In this document: in pieces, positions 1 to 11,767 of the stretch
Layout of the letters: each line of letters begins with the position of its first letter
How positions within the stretch are numbered: the first letter of the stretch is position 1
Notes under the pieces: model-generated
What the model was told of the DNA's origin: nothing
The model's input: only the letters and a program-made list of their open reading frames with translations
Database searches by the model: none
Source: Bostrychus sinensis
Taxonomy: Eukaryota > Chordata > Actinopteri > Gobiiformes > Eleotridae
Length of the DNA stretch: 64,000 nt
Direction of reading: 5' to 3'
Assembly: GCA_020698575.1 (NCBI GenBank)
Contig: CM036257.1
Span: 19,297,520-19,361,519, forward strand
Program-made: the position numbers and the translations under genes

Positions 1-154
1 CTTTTGTTGATTAATGAAAAATATTTGAAAATAAATAGTTAAAAAAAACAAAGTACTGATTTTAGTGAGTTCTTTTACCTTTGCTTGACTAAGTAATAGT
101 AATAAATGTGAAGTACATCTTCCACTGACAGTATGTTGTTTTGTGAAATTTCAG

Positions 155-513
155 ACTCCTTTTGAGAAGAGAAACAGACCAGTCCCTGTCTAGTACCACT
201 TCGGTGCAAATGAAAAAATCTAATCACCAAACAGGACCAGTTTGTGACGCTGCGACCCATTCCCCATTATCTGTGTCCAACAGGAAGCGGGCCCGGGTGC
301 ACAGGTCTTTGTCGCAGCCTCTGTCGCCTCTGATGATAACAGTGTTGAATTTTACATACAAATAAGCAGAGTGATGAGGTTTTCCTGTCGCTCTATCATG
401 TGTTTCCTATCAGCACAGATCAGGACGTGTGGCCCGCGCCTCACCTGCCTCCGCTCCACACCTGGATCCACTGTGGTCTGCCTCATTCATCATCCTCCAC
501 CTCAGTCCATTAG
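155..513 (+). pseudogene. Possible exon or decayed exon, unidentified
   Basis: An AG dinucleotide after a short T-rich tract (ends at 154) precedes an open frame from 156 to the TAA at 363-365. It reads as a Ser/Thr-rich peptide with a basic, nuclear-localisation-like RKRARV segment (about residues 43-48) followed by RSLSQPLSPL. A second frame is open from 349 to the TAG at 511-513 and reads as NKQSDEVFLSLYHVFP and onward, including WPAPHLPPLHTW. The two frames overlap for only a few codons, which would fit one exon broken by a single-base indel, or two exons, or chance. Composition (CpG-containing, higher GC) differs from the AT-rich flanks. No good donor site lies at the end of the first frame; a GTAAGT sits at 546-551. 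I do not recognise the protein family. Coding status is inferred. Confidence 0.3.
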
Positions 514-1364
514 CTGCTGCCTTTGGTCTGCTTTTGCATTGATTTGTAAGTCACAATGTTTTTTTCCCCAACCCAATGTGAATGATGTGATTTTTGAGTG
601 CATACATTTCTGCAAACAAACACACAATTGGATAAAACAGCATTCGTTTTTAAAGGTTTTCAGTAAATACGTCTTTTATTTCCTTTTTTGCTTGACACAG
701 AGAGAGAAAGAACAGAAAAAAACTCCCCTGGTCTATAGGTAAAGTGTTTTCTTGTTTGCATTTTTGCTTGTGTCGTTCTTGCATGGCTCGTGTTCATCTT
801 TTGAAACTCATAATTTTAACTTTTGCAATATACTGCTTGGTTACATTGGCTACAAGTCGTAATCTGTAATTTGCAAGTGACAAGCGCACGCAGCCTCTCA
901 TTCAGCGGCTAAAATAACACCATGTAATTAACAACTGACATGTGACTGACAGTTGAATGTTTTTAGATAAGATAGTACGCAGTTGTAGTTGTAAAAATAT
1001 TTTCTGTTTTGTGAAAGATTGTCTGCATACATCATCATTAATAAATCTTAAATTCTCTCTCTGTTTGGAAAGGACAGTGGGTTGAATGGCAATAAACTGC
1101 TTGCCTTGTCTTGTATTTGCCAACTTTCTTAGATAAACAGCTTGAATCACTTGGCAAAAGAACAAAAAGTACAAATTTTTACCTCCACCTGCTTTGATTG
1201 GTTGGTTCGTTAGACTGTTGGCTAGATACAGTACTGCTATAGCTCAAAAGGTAAGTCAGATTTGATTTAATTTTCAGGAAAGCTCAGTAAAGTGATACAT
1301 TTTACTGCATTCTCTAGCATTACGAGATCCAAGGGCTTTCTATAAATTATGCAAAATCAACATT
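514..1364. other. Intergenic, nothing recognised
   Basis: AT-rich unique-looking sequence with scattered short homopolymers. Several open frames occur here on both strands but none shows a domain, codon bias or splice context. Confidence 0.5.
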
Positions 1365-1475
1365 TCTGAGCTTTCTAGCATGTTATAATATTTATCCCTT
1401 ATCAAAAACATACCTGGAGCTGCTTGCTTCATTCACCCACTGTTCTCTGGCATGGTCATTCTTAGCCCTCAAAAC
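1365..1475 (-). mobile_element. MITE family A fragment
   Basis: The stretch holding AAAACATACCTGGAG followed by a GCTTCATTC motif matches the corresponding part of the family A copies at 37.2 kb and 11.7 kb. Only the terminal part of the element is present, in reverse orientation. Boundaries are approximate. Confidence 0.5.
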
Positions 1476-2396
1476 GTTTGGTTGCAGGAAGCACTGACCA
1501 ATCAACAAGCCTTCTACATCCAGTCTGCTTATATTAATTTATCCAAAAAAAGGTGCACAACTTTGTTCCCACTGATTCCTCACAGCTACTTTTTCTTTTG
1601 TAGTAAAATAGCATCATACAAAAGGTTTAAGGATTTTTTTTTCTTTCTTCTTTCTTTTTTTCTTTTCTTTAAATTATGTTCAAAAGATCACGATACTGTG
1701 CACTCTGCTGCCCTCTGCTGGTCTCTTCACCTGTTTCTTTAAAGCACCAGTAGAGTACTTATTAAACACATTTTCTTTTAGTCAGACAATGTATATAAAG
1801 GTTGGAAAACGTGCAAAGCTGTTCAAGAAGATTCAAAAATATGAATAAAAACATGATATTTTCCCTTTAAGGACTGTTGCAGATTAATTTGTATTCATGT
1901 TGCTGCGTTTTGACATTCTGTTGATCCTTCTGGGCCGCCGTAAATACATTTATAAGCCCCTCTGACATTTGTTTTGTTGCCTCAGCCATGTGCCACACTG
2001 GCCCATGTTGTGTTGACTTATGTTGTGTGTGTTCATAAATCTTGTATAGAGCAACGTGACGTCGGTGAGCACCTCTGTGGTCCTAGTGGTAAAAAGATAG
2101 TTCATGTGATATTTTCGTGAGCTTTTTCATTCCCGGTTGAGTTTTTGGTCCGGTGGATAAGCCCTTTATAAAGCCAGAAGCCCTGTGGTGCGTTTGTGTG
2201 AGTTCAGGAGAAACACCTGCAGCTTTAAACTGAAGAAAACCAACAGGAGACAGCAGGATTTAGACTCTGATACAGGCCACACAATGTCATATAGAGACAG
2301 GGAACAGATATACGAGCGTTTCATAAATTAGAAAGGTTATGTGACGTCTTATTTATCTTATTTGAAGTACACACATGCATTTTTTTTTTCTTGTAT
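1476..2396. other. Intergenic with pyrimidine tract
   Basis: Contains a T-rich pyrimidine tract at about 1633-1671 (TTTC-type) and otherwise unremarkable AT-rich DNA. No gene is supported. Confidence 0.5.
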
Positions 2397-3133
2397 TTAA
2401 CCTTCAGACCCTCCTGGCTCCCTTTTAGGGTTTTTCAAATGTATTTTTTGTTCTCATTTCGGCATTTCATATGCTAGGATGATGATATTTGGCAAAAATA
2501 TTTTTCTACCTGTCACATTCTTCCTCTTAAAGCCCTTTTTGGTCCCATTGACTTACATTAAAATCACTTATTTTTTGCTCTACTGCCATTGCAATACAGA
2601 AATGTTAAATCATGCTAATTCCTCTGTAACCCTGTCAGTCAGAGGAAAAAAATAAAAAAAATAAAAAAAATACACAAACTAAAAAAACATCACCAAATTC
2701 ACCTTTTTCTCAGTGCATTGTGGGAAATAATTCTCCTATAATTCCTATTAGATAACACTGACTGTAGACCATGGCTTTTAGGGCTTTAAGAGGAAGAACC
2801 TGAGTTTCAGCCCTTTTTTGTGTGATTTTCAACCCTTTTTTAATGGCACAAACAGTAAAAATGTATTAAAATCAGTTTTAGGACACACACATGCACACAC
2901 ACAAAAAAAAACTTTGCATCTTTAAATAGTAAATAATGCATGTTTTATTTACTGAACTACTAAATATGTTGGATTTATGTAAACAAACTGGCTTTTACAG
3001 GGTTAAATATACATATATGAATTCACTTTTGCTCTGTATGATGAGGATAGGGGGTTAATAATTAATTTCATTCATTTTTATATTTTTAAATGTGACCCAG
3101 TGACCTAAAAGGCCTTCAGGAGGAAGAATGTGA
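2397..3133. repeat. Decayed TTAA-bounded / inverted-repeat element
   Basis: TTAA occurs at 2397-2400 and 3003-3006, with weakly complementary ends (CCTTCAGA inside the left, ACAGG inside the right), which suggests an old piggyBac-like non-autonomous element. Separately, a strong inverted repeat links 2513-2544 (TCACATTCTTCCTC then AAGCCCTTTTTGGTC) with 3102-3133, with about 26 of 31 bases pairing and 14 perfect at the outer end. A third related arm lies at about 2768-2800 in the same orientation as the right arm. The two signals do not share the same ends, so the element's true limits are unclear. Confidence 0.4.
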
Positions 3134-3840
3134 TTTTTTAAAAAGGAGGGATGTTTAATTGTATCTCCATACATCACCCAGACTTTATTATCAAGCTCTC
3201 ATTGTTTTGTCTACACTCAATAAATAAACAAATGGCTGCTGATGATACGAGAGAAAGTGGCTATTCCAGCACTGTCTACGTTTGCTTGCACAGAGAAAGC
3301 AGCCCCAAAAGGGAACGGTAGATAAATATTGGCAAAGCCTTCAAGCCAAAAATGTTTCACTTAAAAAGGCTGGAAAGGTTGCAAAGAGACAAATAAAACA
3401 AGTCAGGCAGAGTATCTTTAACTCATGCTTTTGCAGCCAGCTAAAATAGTTTGACTGTCATAAAAGCAAATTAACTTCAAAAAAGCTACATTATTTTCAT
3501 ACATTTAATCAAGGCTTGATTTTGTAGAAAGCAAACGTAATTTCCATTGTCCTCTACAATCAGCTCAAGGACTCTGATGTGAGGGGCAAGTGCATAACAA
3601 AAGGTACTGGTAAGGACCCACTTAAATGTTAAAAATGCATCTGACAGGAAATTAAATGCAAACTGATAAAAGGAGAATTTCCAGTCTCATGAGAGTACAG
3701 AAAGACTTTTTTTATTCATGTATTTTTCCAGAACTTGTCTTTTCTTTCAGGGTCAGGTCTCTAAAGCACAGTAACTAAAATTCATCATTGCACATTTTTA
3801 TTTTTATTCTTTTGGGTTTTCCTGTTCTGGCAAATGCCTC
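3134..3840. other. Intergenic, nothing recognised
   Basis: AT-rich sequence without a recognisable repeat or coding signal. Confidence 0.5.
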
Positions 3841-3844
3841 ATAG

Positions 3845-3925
3845 CACACAGGGAGAGTGATTTAACTCTGGATGCAACCCTCTTTATTTATCCAGGCTTG
3901 GTACTGACACTGACCCTGGCTTTGG
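3845..3925 (-). repeat. Dispersed repeat family C fragment
   Basis: GATGCAACCCTCTTTATTTA followed by TCCAGGCTTGGTACTGACAC is the reverse complement of the sequence at 18936-18992 and 23700-23750. It is one of six short copies in the window. The parent element is not identified. Confidence 0.5.
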
Positions 3926-3950
3926 ACCTCCCTGTGGCTAGATTACTTAC

Positions 3951-4984
3951 AGTTTTATGAATATTTTTTTCAGCCCTGCTACTGTACTGTCCCGTATATC
4001 TCATATTTTTCTCACATTTAATATCTAAAGTGTCTCTTCAGCTCCATGTAATCCCATTTTAATCATCAAGGACTAGTCTATTGTAGTTATAGTAGTTTGA
4101 ATTTTACCTTTTTTGATTTTATTTTCATTTTTTTTTCTTTCCTTTACAATCGCACAGTGATGAGGCAAGTTTTTACAGTAGATGCCCTTCCTGTCTTCAG
4201 TATATCGTTCTTAAATTGTGCAAAAAGTAACATCCAAAAAGACAAATTTTGCCTTTTCATTTTTTCTTCTACCTTTGTTCTTTCATACTTCCTCAGCTGA
4301 AGGCCAATTTGGCACTATACCTCCGGTGGGTCCGACATGCTCTGCTGCTCAGGACACAATAAAAAAAAAATAGTTTCCATCTTTGACAACCAACAGAGAA
4401 ACCACAGCGAACCCTTTTACAGACCAATGTATTAATTATGATCCTAAAAAGCTGTTAACATTTATTGTCATCAGTTATAAAGCAATGATCCATCAATCTG
4501 AGTGAAAATGCAGAGAGACAGCGAGATTAGCGTGCGCCGGTCTGCGGAGAATCCAGAGCGGAGTTCGCCCTTGTCAGACTGACCTGACGAGCAAAACAAG
4601 TGAATTGATGATGTTGTGGAGGAGTAACAGACAGGAGAGACGAATAGTGAGGCTAAAGGAGCCGAGGCAGAAAGAAACAGGGTGAAATTCTCTTTTAACA
4701 AGGTGTGAAGACGTACACAGCATTGAACTAAAAACAGGTCTAATGCTGAAAATCTTATGAGGTTTTGAGTCAGAGTTACATTTTCAACCAGACTTATTCA
4801 CTTTCCTCTCCCATTCCACACAGATCCACAGATCAGAATATATTATGCTTTTATTTATATTTTTAATCAATCTTGGTCACCTCTAGAACAGCACTGCATG
4901 TTTTACAACCTTTAAAAACATTATGTGACTAAAACAAAGCAAATCCTTTAATTAGTTTACTACTGCCATAACGAAAAAGGTGAA
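3951..4984. other. Intergenic, one higher-complexity block
   Basis: Mostly AT-rich. Positions 4490-4700 are more GC-balanced, with several CpGs, and could be a noncoding regulatory block, but nothing specific is recognised. The minus-strand open frame there (4471-4701) has no domain. Confidence 0.4.
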
Positions 4985-5155
4985 GAGACCAGCAGGGGTT
5001 AGGTCTTTGGAACATAAATGTAGAACAAGAACTGTTTATTACTGAGTTTCTAATGTAAAATAGCTGCAAGGAATCAGTGGAAACAGAGCTAACAACATTA
5101 TAACATGGTAGAAAGCGCAGAAAACTTGATTTCGTAGAATATATCCCCTTTAAGG
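4985..5155 (+). mobile_element. MITE family A fragment (old)
   Basis: The motif AACATTATAACATGGT followed within 60 bp by CCCCTTTAAGG matches the 3' end of the family A copies at 8.2 kb and 24.7 kb. The 5' half is not recognisable. Confidence 0.4.
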
Positions 5156-5660
5156 TCCTCCCCTGCCTTTGAGATCAGCCTGCTCTGATTTCCTTTACAG
5201 GACTATGACATTATCTGTGTTACTTTGTGGCAAGAATAGGATCTAAACTGAGGTAGGTGCTGAAAAACTTCCAGAAGAAAACAGATTGATCGGCTTATTG
5301 ACATCACAGCAACAATAACTGTCCTTCTTCGTCCTTGTTTATAGATGGTACAAAAATACAGACAATTGACAAAGCCGACACTGTGTCCCAGAAGACATCA
5401 TTAAACGTCCCCACAGAAGAGCACCACCTCCCTCCTTTTCCACGTATTCATTATTATGATTGAAGATTTCCATCTCCGCAGCGGCAGAACAATGATTGTC
5501 TATCCATCTTGTCTTTACGGCCGGGAAAACATGCAAAAACAACCAGATTTTTACAATATTATTCACAATAGGCCATTTAACTGACTCAGTGTAAAAAATA
5601 AGGCACATTAGCTGTGTACGTGTTTGGTTTAAGAGTTATGACAGGGTGAATGGAGAGATT

Positions 5661-6650
5661 ATTCATTCATTCTCTGTTTAGGGGTTGTGAAAGGCTGGAG
5701 CTTATCCCAGCAACTATGGGCCTTAGACAGGGAACATAGTTTAGTCAGTTCAGTCTAACACAGAGCTGACACAGACCAGAGATGGAGGAAGTACTTCATA
5801 ACGGCATTTACCTAAAAGTACTGTTACTTATAATATAAGTAGAAGCAAAATTAATCAACTTTATTTAAATAGAAAGTACTTTTGAAAGCCATTTACTATT
5901 ACTTTACTTTTTACTCCACTGCTATTAATACTCATAGTGCTGTACAAACAAGACAGTTTAAGACACTGACAACAATTAACAAAGGAAGGCAAGGTACAGG
6001 TCTACAATAAATCAAACAAGACAAAAAACAGCAGCAACAACACCTAATAGTAGTAGTACTAGTAACAACAACATCAGTAATAACAATAATATTAAGATTG
6101 TAATAATATTAAGACTGAAATAACTCTGCCACTGACAGGACAACACCACAATTAACAATAAATTCTGCATTAATATGTTGTAGCCCTATTTTTTTAAGCT
6201 TTTTTTTTATTCTGAGGTCTCAAAAAATCTGGACTGCACCCGCCCTAGGGAGGAGGCTGGTACAGATTTTACCCATCTAGAAGGAGCTACTCCCTGCTAT
6301 CCTACTATTACTAATACTGTTATTACAAATATTACTACCATTACTATTACCACTTCTACTGCTAGGGTCGTTGAGCGATTCTAAAAATGTACTTAAATAA
6401 AAGTACTTTTTCCTTCAAAAAGTCCTAATAAATGTACTCAGGAAGTAGCTTTTCGTGACTAAAGGTCAGGATGAGTAGTTTCTTTCCACCTCTGACACAG
6501 ACAACAATTCACTCTCACATTCATTCCCTAGAGTCACTTTAGAGTCGCCAGTTCACCAAAAACATGTCTTTGGATAGTGGGAGGAAGCTAAAGAGAAAAA
6601 ACAACAACAACAAAAAACGTGCAGACTCCACTCCAGATTGAAAGTCTGCG
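5661..6650 (-). mobile_element. tRNA-headed SINE, split by a hAT insertion
   Basis: Segments 5661-5776 and 6503-6650 together match the SINE at 31035-31431 in the same minus orientation. Reading the plus strand, the shared features are an ATTCATTCATT tail, GGAGC-TATCCCAG, GCTGACACAGA, CATTCACTCTCACATTCAT, TAGAGTCGCCA and ATGTCTTTGGA-AGTGGGAGGAAGC. The middle is occupied by the hAT element at 5777-6494. The tRNA-like head is degraded near 6640. Confidence 0.7.
5777..6494. mobile_element. hAT-type non-autonomous element with 8-bp TSD
   Basis: The left end is CAGAGATGGAGGAAG and the right end, reverse-complemented, is CAGAGGTGGAAAG. The element is flanked by identical 8-bp ACACAGAC at 5769-5776 and 6495-6502. 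An 8-bp duplication and CAG-starting termini are the signature of the hAT superfamily. The interior has AAGTACTTTT motifs and ACT/AGT trinucleotide-rich stretches (about 6040-6110 and 6300-6365). It has no transposase. It belongs with the elements at 62154-62692 and 40790-41077. Confidence 0.8.
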
Positions 6651-6689
6651 AGCCCAAGAAAAAAAATAACACAAAGGATGACCGAGTGA

Positions 6690-7160
6690 ATGAATTAAAA
6701 AAAGATGTCACAAACAGACAAAAGCGAATGGGCAGCCAGCCAGAGGAAACAGCATCTATCCGGTGGAAAAGTTGCTGTGCTTGCGGTGGTGGTGCTGAAG
6801 GCTAAGCCAACATGGGCAGAAGTGATGAATGGGGGCTGTCAGGATAAGCCAAACAAACAGAGATCTGTATAGTGTATGACAAGGCTCCTCCAGGCGCCGC
6901 GATGAACAATGACATTTCCCTACTCGCCGCATAACAATGACTGTGGAGATCTGGCAGGACACGTATGCTGGAGGTACACCGCCGTTCGCCTTTTTAGTTT
7001 TCCTGAGCGTTTGCATTAAGTAGACATATCGCGGTGATTTAGTGGAGGCTTCGGAGGGAACGCCACGCAGAGCTGAAAGGGAACAATGTTTGTGAAAGCG
7101 ACAAAATGCCAGTGACTCCGAGCGTCAGGGGGAATGGGCTGCTGTGAACTTCAAAACAAA
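6690..7160. promoter_or_regulatory. Candidate conserved noncoding block with SOX-like sites
   Basis: This is high-complexity, CpG-containing sequence without repeat similarity. AACAATG, the core of SOX binding sites, occurs three times on the plus strand (6905-6911, 6933-6939, 7082-7088). The minus-strand open frame at 6756-7016 shows no domain. Regulatory function is inferred from composition only. Confidence 0.3.
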
Positions 7161-7696
7161 GGCCGTGTCGTGAAACAGGGACACCTTGTTATATACGGCT
7201 AATGTAATATACTTGGCAGGTTCTTTATAGGATTCTCTAATATGGTCACACTAGATTACTCCAAAAATACTGAATTCTTGAATAAAATTGACCTTGGCCT
7301 TGGTATGAAATGGTAAAATCTTGATAGAATATAGTAGCTAGTAATTGGTTTATGTGTGTTATATGCACAGAGTGTCCATGAGAAGTGTAGGAGGAGTCAG
7401 GAAGGGAGCATACTGGAAAGCTGCAGTACGTTATTCTCGCCACTTGGATGCAAGATCAGGTAGTTTAGCTTTAATGGTGGTTGCTATTTGCAGCCTATTT
7501 AAAATGTATAATTGTTGTTTATATTTCAATGTGTTTTCATACCAACTGTCCCACTTTACCAGTACTGCCTCTAAAAATGATGTTTATGGTCAGTCTGTGT
7601 TTGAGGAAGAATCTTCAGTTCTGTGTTTAAGAGTTCACTTTATTTCTATCTGTAAAGTGTAGGTGAGTTCTTAAGCTGGTAAAAAATATATCACAT
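7161..7696. other. Intergenic, nothing recognised
   Basis: AT-rich, with short open frames on both strands that lack domain or splice support. Confidence 0.5.
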
Positions 7697-7700
7697 TAAA

Positions 7701-8214
7701 GGTTCTGGACATTTGAAAAAAAATTCAAATACCACGGAAACTGCATTTTCAAAAAGTGTCTCACTTTACCCAGATTCACCCCTTATGTATGAAAAATGTC
7801 TTCTGTTGGGGAGCTATTACTTTGACTTTGCAGTGAAGCTTGGACTAGGTGTCTGTTGCCCCCTGCTGTCTAAGGAAAAGATGCCGAAGTTGCTAGCTAG
7901 CATGGCTATTAGCAAAATGATGCTAACAGACACATAAATGAGCTTTGCAATTTAAGAGCTGAGATGATCAGAATGAGTGTGGTGATGGTGTATGAGCTTT
8001 AGAGACACACAGGAGTATACTTCCTGGCTTCATGGGTCTACACAGAGCGGTGAGACCAAGCATTTTCAGCTCTTGAGAAGGGGACAGACTCAGCAAACAA
8101 AATTACTCAAAAAAGAGTGAATGAAACAAACTAATACTAAAGTTTTTAAGGTGCAAACCACGTTATAACATAGTTAAAAGCTCAGCAAAGTCAATTCAGC
8201 AGGATAGGGGACCT
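7701..8214 (+). mobile_element. MITE family A, near full length
   Basis: Bounded by TTAA at 7697-7700 and 8215-8218. The interior closely parallels 24298-24790: shared landmarks include GTCTTCTGTTGGGGAGCT, GTGTCTG-GCCCCCTGCTG, AATGATGAGAATGAGT (degenerate), GTGTATG-GCTTTAGA, TTTTCAGCTC-TGAG-AGGGGACA and ATTACTCAA. The ends read AGGT-C inward from both sides. TTAA flanks fit piggyBac-type target choice, although the family is also seen flanked by the longer TTTAAA. No transposase is encoded. Confidence 0.65.
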
Positions 8215-8218
8215 TTAA

Positions 8219-9108
8219 AATGAAACCAACCAAGTCAATACACAATTTCAGAATTTCCAAAATAAGATTTCTGTGGTCCAAAGTCACCTTCAACCACAGC
8301 TGCTTGTATTGGACAACAGAGCAGATCGACACAATCGGTTTGTTACTTTTATAAACACTTTAATTGCTGTAATAATCCACCCAAGCAAGCTTTTCTTCTT
8401 AATATTTCTCATTGTGTGTGAGCGACTGAAGCAGCAGCAGGGGACCAACCTCACAGTGCCATATGGATCTGCTCTATCATCTGATGTTTTTCGTGGAGGT
8501 GCCCAGATGTGTGCTCACAGCAGCTGGACCTGTTTATCCACATGAGCAACTGTCCAGGCTTTTCCATTACAAAGAGGAAATGTTTTATTCCACATTATAT
8601 ACACAAAGCGAAGTCTTGGCGGAGGTGGAAGAAGCACTTTTCTTTTGGCTTTTGGATCCAGAGGTCCCAGCAGATCTACCTCCCAGAGTGACAGATCGTG
8701 TATATTGATTTGGCATAGATTTTTATACTGGATGCTTGTATAAAGGGAAAGGGTTGCATCTGGAAAACTCAGTGTTGGATGCTTCAGCTACAACTACAAG
8801 CCAGGGAATTTTTTTTTTTTTGCCAAGGAGCTTTTGAAAATATAATAAGGATTTGTTCCAACATCTTCAAAGGAGGAGAATGGGAGATAGGCTTTTGGCT
8901 CGAAGCTCTACTTGGCCAGTCATCACGTTGTCTTGTAGAGCTGATTTAAAGACAGCTGGTTGTGAATAAAACTATTAGTAACCAGGTGGATTTGGCACGA
9001 GTGATGTTTATGTTTCCCAGTGGTATCTTCAGACTTTTTCCAGTCCAAGTAATTTACAAAAACATGAACAACAACAGGCTCTTTGTCCAGTCATGTATTC
9101 CTGAATGG
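8219..9108. other. Intergenic, nothing recognised
   Basis: Includes an open frame at 8463-8708 (81 codons) without recognised domain, initiator context or splice sites. A T-rich run lies at 8810-8821. Confidence 0.45.
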
Positions 9109-9191
9109 GATACTAGCTCGGGATCAGGAGAAGGGTCCCCGGGCGCTGCACTGCGGTCCCCCACAGCTCCTGACAGCAGTGGGCGACCTTA
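9109..9191 (+). mobile_element. SINE 3' fragment
   Basis: GGAGAAGGGTCCCCGGGCGC followed by TGCACTGCGG and GCTCCTGACAGCAGTGGG matches the distal part of the SINE at 30650-30925 and, in reverse, 51866-52010. The rest of the element is missing. Confidence 0.55.
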
Positions 9192-11639
9192 ACAAGCTTC
9201 AGTGAGATAAACACAGACTTCTATGTTTAACAAATCAAATATCATTAATCATCAAACAGCAGGAAATGTACTTTATACTGAGGGTAACATGCGGCGCTTG
9301 GTTAGCTTCTGTTAATATTTACACTGAAGGCATTTTGTGAGTCATGGCCTTTGCAGCCACAGTTACATCTCTAACACGGAGCAAATGTTTGAATGTCACA
9401 CTAAACTAATTTGATTTACATTTGTTAACCACACATAAACCATGCAAAAAGAACCGCTCCCCTGCTTATAGAGCTAAGGGGCTGGGGGTTTATACAATAT
9501 CTTACTTGGCACGGCAAACTGGATTTTAGTGAGATATCCATCTTTTCAGACTAAAGCTTATGTGTTTACAGTCTGAAATGGTTGTGAGTGGGCGGTTTTA
9601 TGTTTGCAGACAGCAACAAGCCCTCTTAGCAATACAAACAACACAGCAATGCTCAAAGATGTAAACGTAGATGCTAGAGTTACAGCTGCAATCAATATCC
9701 ATCCCCCTCACCTTAAAACTAATTATTATGATCTAAATTAAAGATAATGACAGAAAAAAACTAACTAACTTCCACCAAAGTGAAATCGCTAACTGAACTT
9801 CTTATACCTCTCGACTGTAAAAACCTCTCTAGCTCAGTGATGTTTGATGACCTCTGTGCTGCAACTATGGGAAGTCTAAAAGGGGAAAACAAACAAAACA
9901 CAGACGTCTCTCTCTTGCTGCGACAAGGTCATTTGTAGAAATATGCTATTCTAGATTATGTCAGCTCATCTGTGGTCTAATTATCGTATAAACCACCTGT
10001 AAATATTTATAGTCACTTAATGAATGAATAATGAATACATAAAATTGTTTGGCCAAGTGTCTTTTACCACAGTTGTAAATTTGCATCTTCACCTCTCTGG
10101 AGTTTACCCTCAATGACACAAAAAACTTTTGAGGTAGAGCAGCTTCATCCTTTTTTTTTCTACTGCTTTTTGTTTTTGCCGTAATGCCTCGAGTACATGT
10201 CCAAGTCTTCTCAAGGAAAAAGTGTGCAACATGTACAAAACAAGGAGTGTATGTTTTCTTTAATATTTAAAAACTCTTATAAATAACAGATTTGAAAGTA
10301 CACGGTGTGCAAAGAGAGTGACGTTTTCAGAAAGTCAGTGTCAGATTCTGCTATGATTGTGACTTCAGAGGGTCCTGGAGAAAACATACTGTACTCATAC
10401 ATCAGTAGAAGCATAGTGGGGCTGTATTAATGCTATGTACTTGATGTTTTAGTAATGACGATGTGTGATGATGATGATATCAGAGTTTGGGATGTTTAGG
10501 TTGCATCATGTGTTTCCATGTTCTTCTTTTGCTGTGCTGGACAGTTGAAAAATACAGTTTACTGCGCACTCTGCTTCAACCTTCTGCCTGAAGTGCAAAT
10601 GCTTTAGGGACAGCAGTTTGGACAGTGTCTCTGCTGTGGCAACACTACCTCTGTGCATCAGATACAGATTCAGAAATGCCAACCGACGAGGAAGAGAAAT
10701 GTCAGCGTTTACAACAGAAATGCAGAAAAGTCCTTGTTTTTTAAAGAAAAGGGTTTGGATGAAGCATTTTGACGTGTCTGCATGCATCATACTGGAGCAT
10801 TCATTTGTTTTATCCCAGTATTTGCATTATCCATAACCTTTAAGACCTCTATGTACAGTAAAGGGAGCTACATGAAAAAAACAAAACAAAAAAAACTTTG
10901 GCATCTTTTACTTAGACTTACGCATTTGCACAAAACAATCATGTTGACAAAATGGGAGTCTATCCAAGAAAAACCTCTTTGTTTCTGTTCATTATATTTG
11001 CTCAGTGTGGCAGCGAGCGTCATGGCAGCTCTGATGCCTGTCCTGTTATCTCCACGTCAAACTCTGCAGCTTTTACTTCAGCTCCACTTGGCTCGTTTCA
11101 TACACAGACAACACTGCTTTCACTCTTAAAACTTCATTTAAGTCTTCTCATGGGTGTATAGTGAGGCTTTTTGTCTTTGCAGCTTTTGTTTGGCTTTGTA
11201 TGACTCCAAATTTCCAATATTGAAATATCTAAGTGAGGCAATAAAAGCAAAAGTAGAGCACTTTGGATATTAGCTTTACTGATAACAATGGTACAGCTGA
11301 TTTATTTACAATTAAAAATATTTGACATAATGGCCAGGTTGTTTATGTTTTCATTTTTGTTTTGGTTCTAAAAACCTTGCATTGCCAATTGTCCAATCAG
11401 AAAAGCAGAAATAGCTCCATGCTCTGGTTGCACACAGGCCAATACATGCAGCAATGGACTCAGCTAACAACAGAGCTACAAAACCAGCTGGGACTGGCAA
11501 CCCACAGACCATTGTTTTGATTTAGACTGCAGTGCCGTTTTTAAACTGGTACGAGCGTATGTTGCTTACAGTACCTTTAAATATGGTTGTGACCAGTGTT
11601 ACAGCTAAACACATGGTGAACCTTAAAGTAGACTTACAG
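9192..11639. other. Intergenic, nothing firm
   Basis: Mostly unique AT-rich sequence. A ...CAGTACCTTTAAATATGG stretch near 11570 resembles the TTAAAGG-type end of a MITE, but no opposite end was found. Open frames at 10506-11161 on both strands are unsupported. Confidence 0.45.
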
Positions 11640-11767
11640 TATGTTAGCTCTTTATAGAACTTCTTACCATGTTAATATGCTGTTTGTTCCGCAAAAACAT
11701 ACCCGGAGTTATTGTGCTTCATTCATGCATGTTTGAGTAATGCTGTATGCTGAAATGCTGCCCTTCT

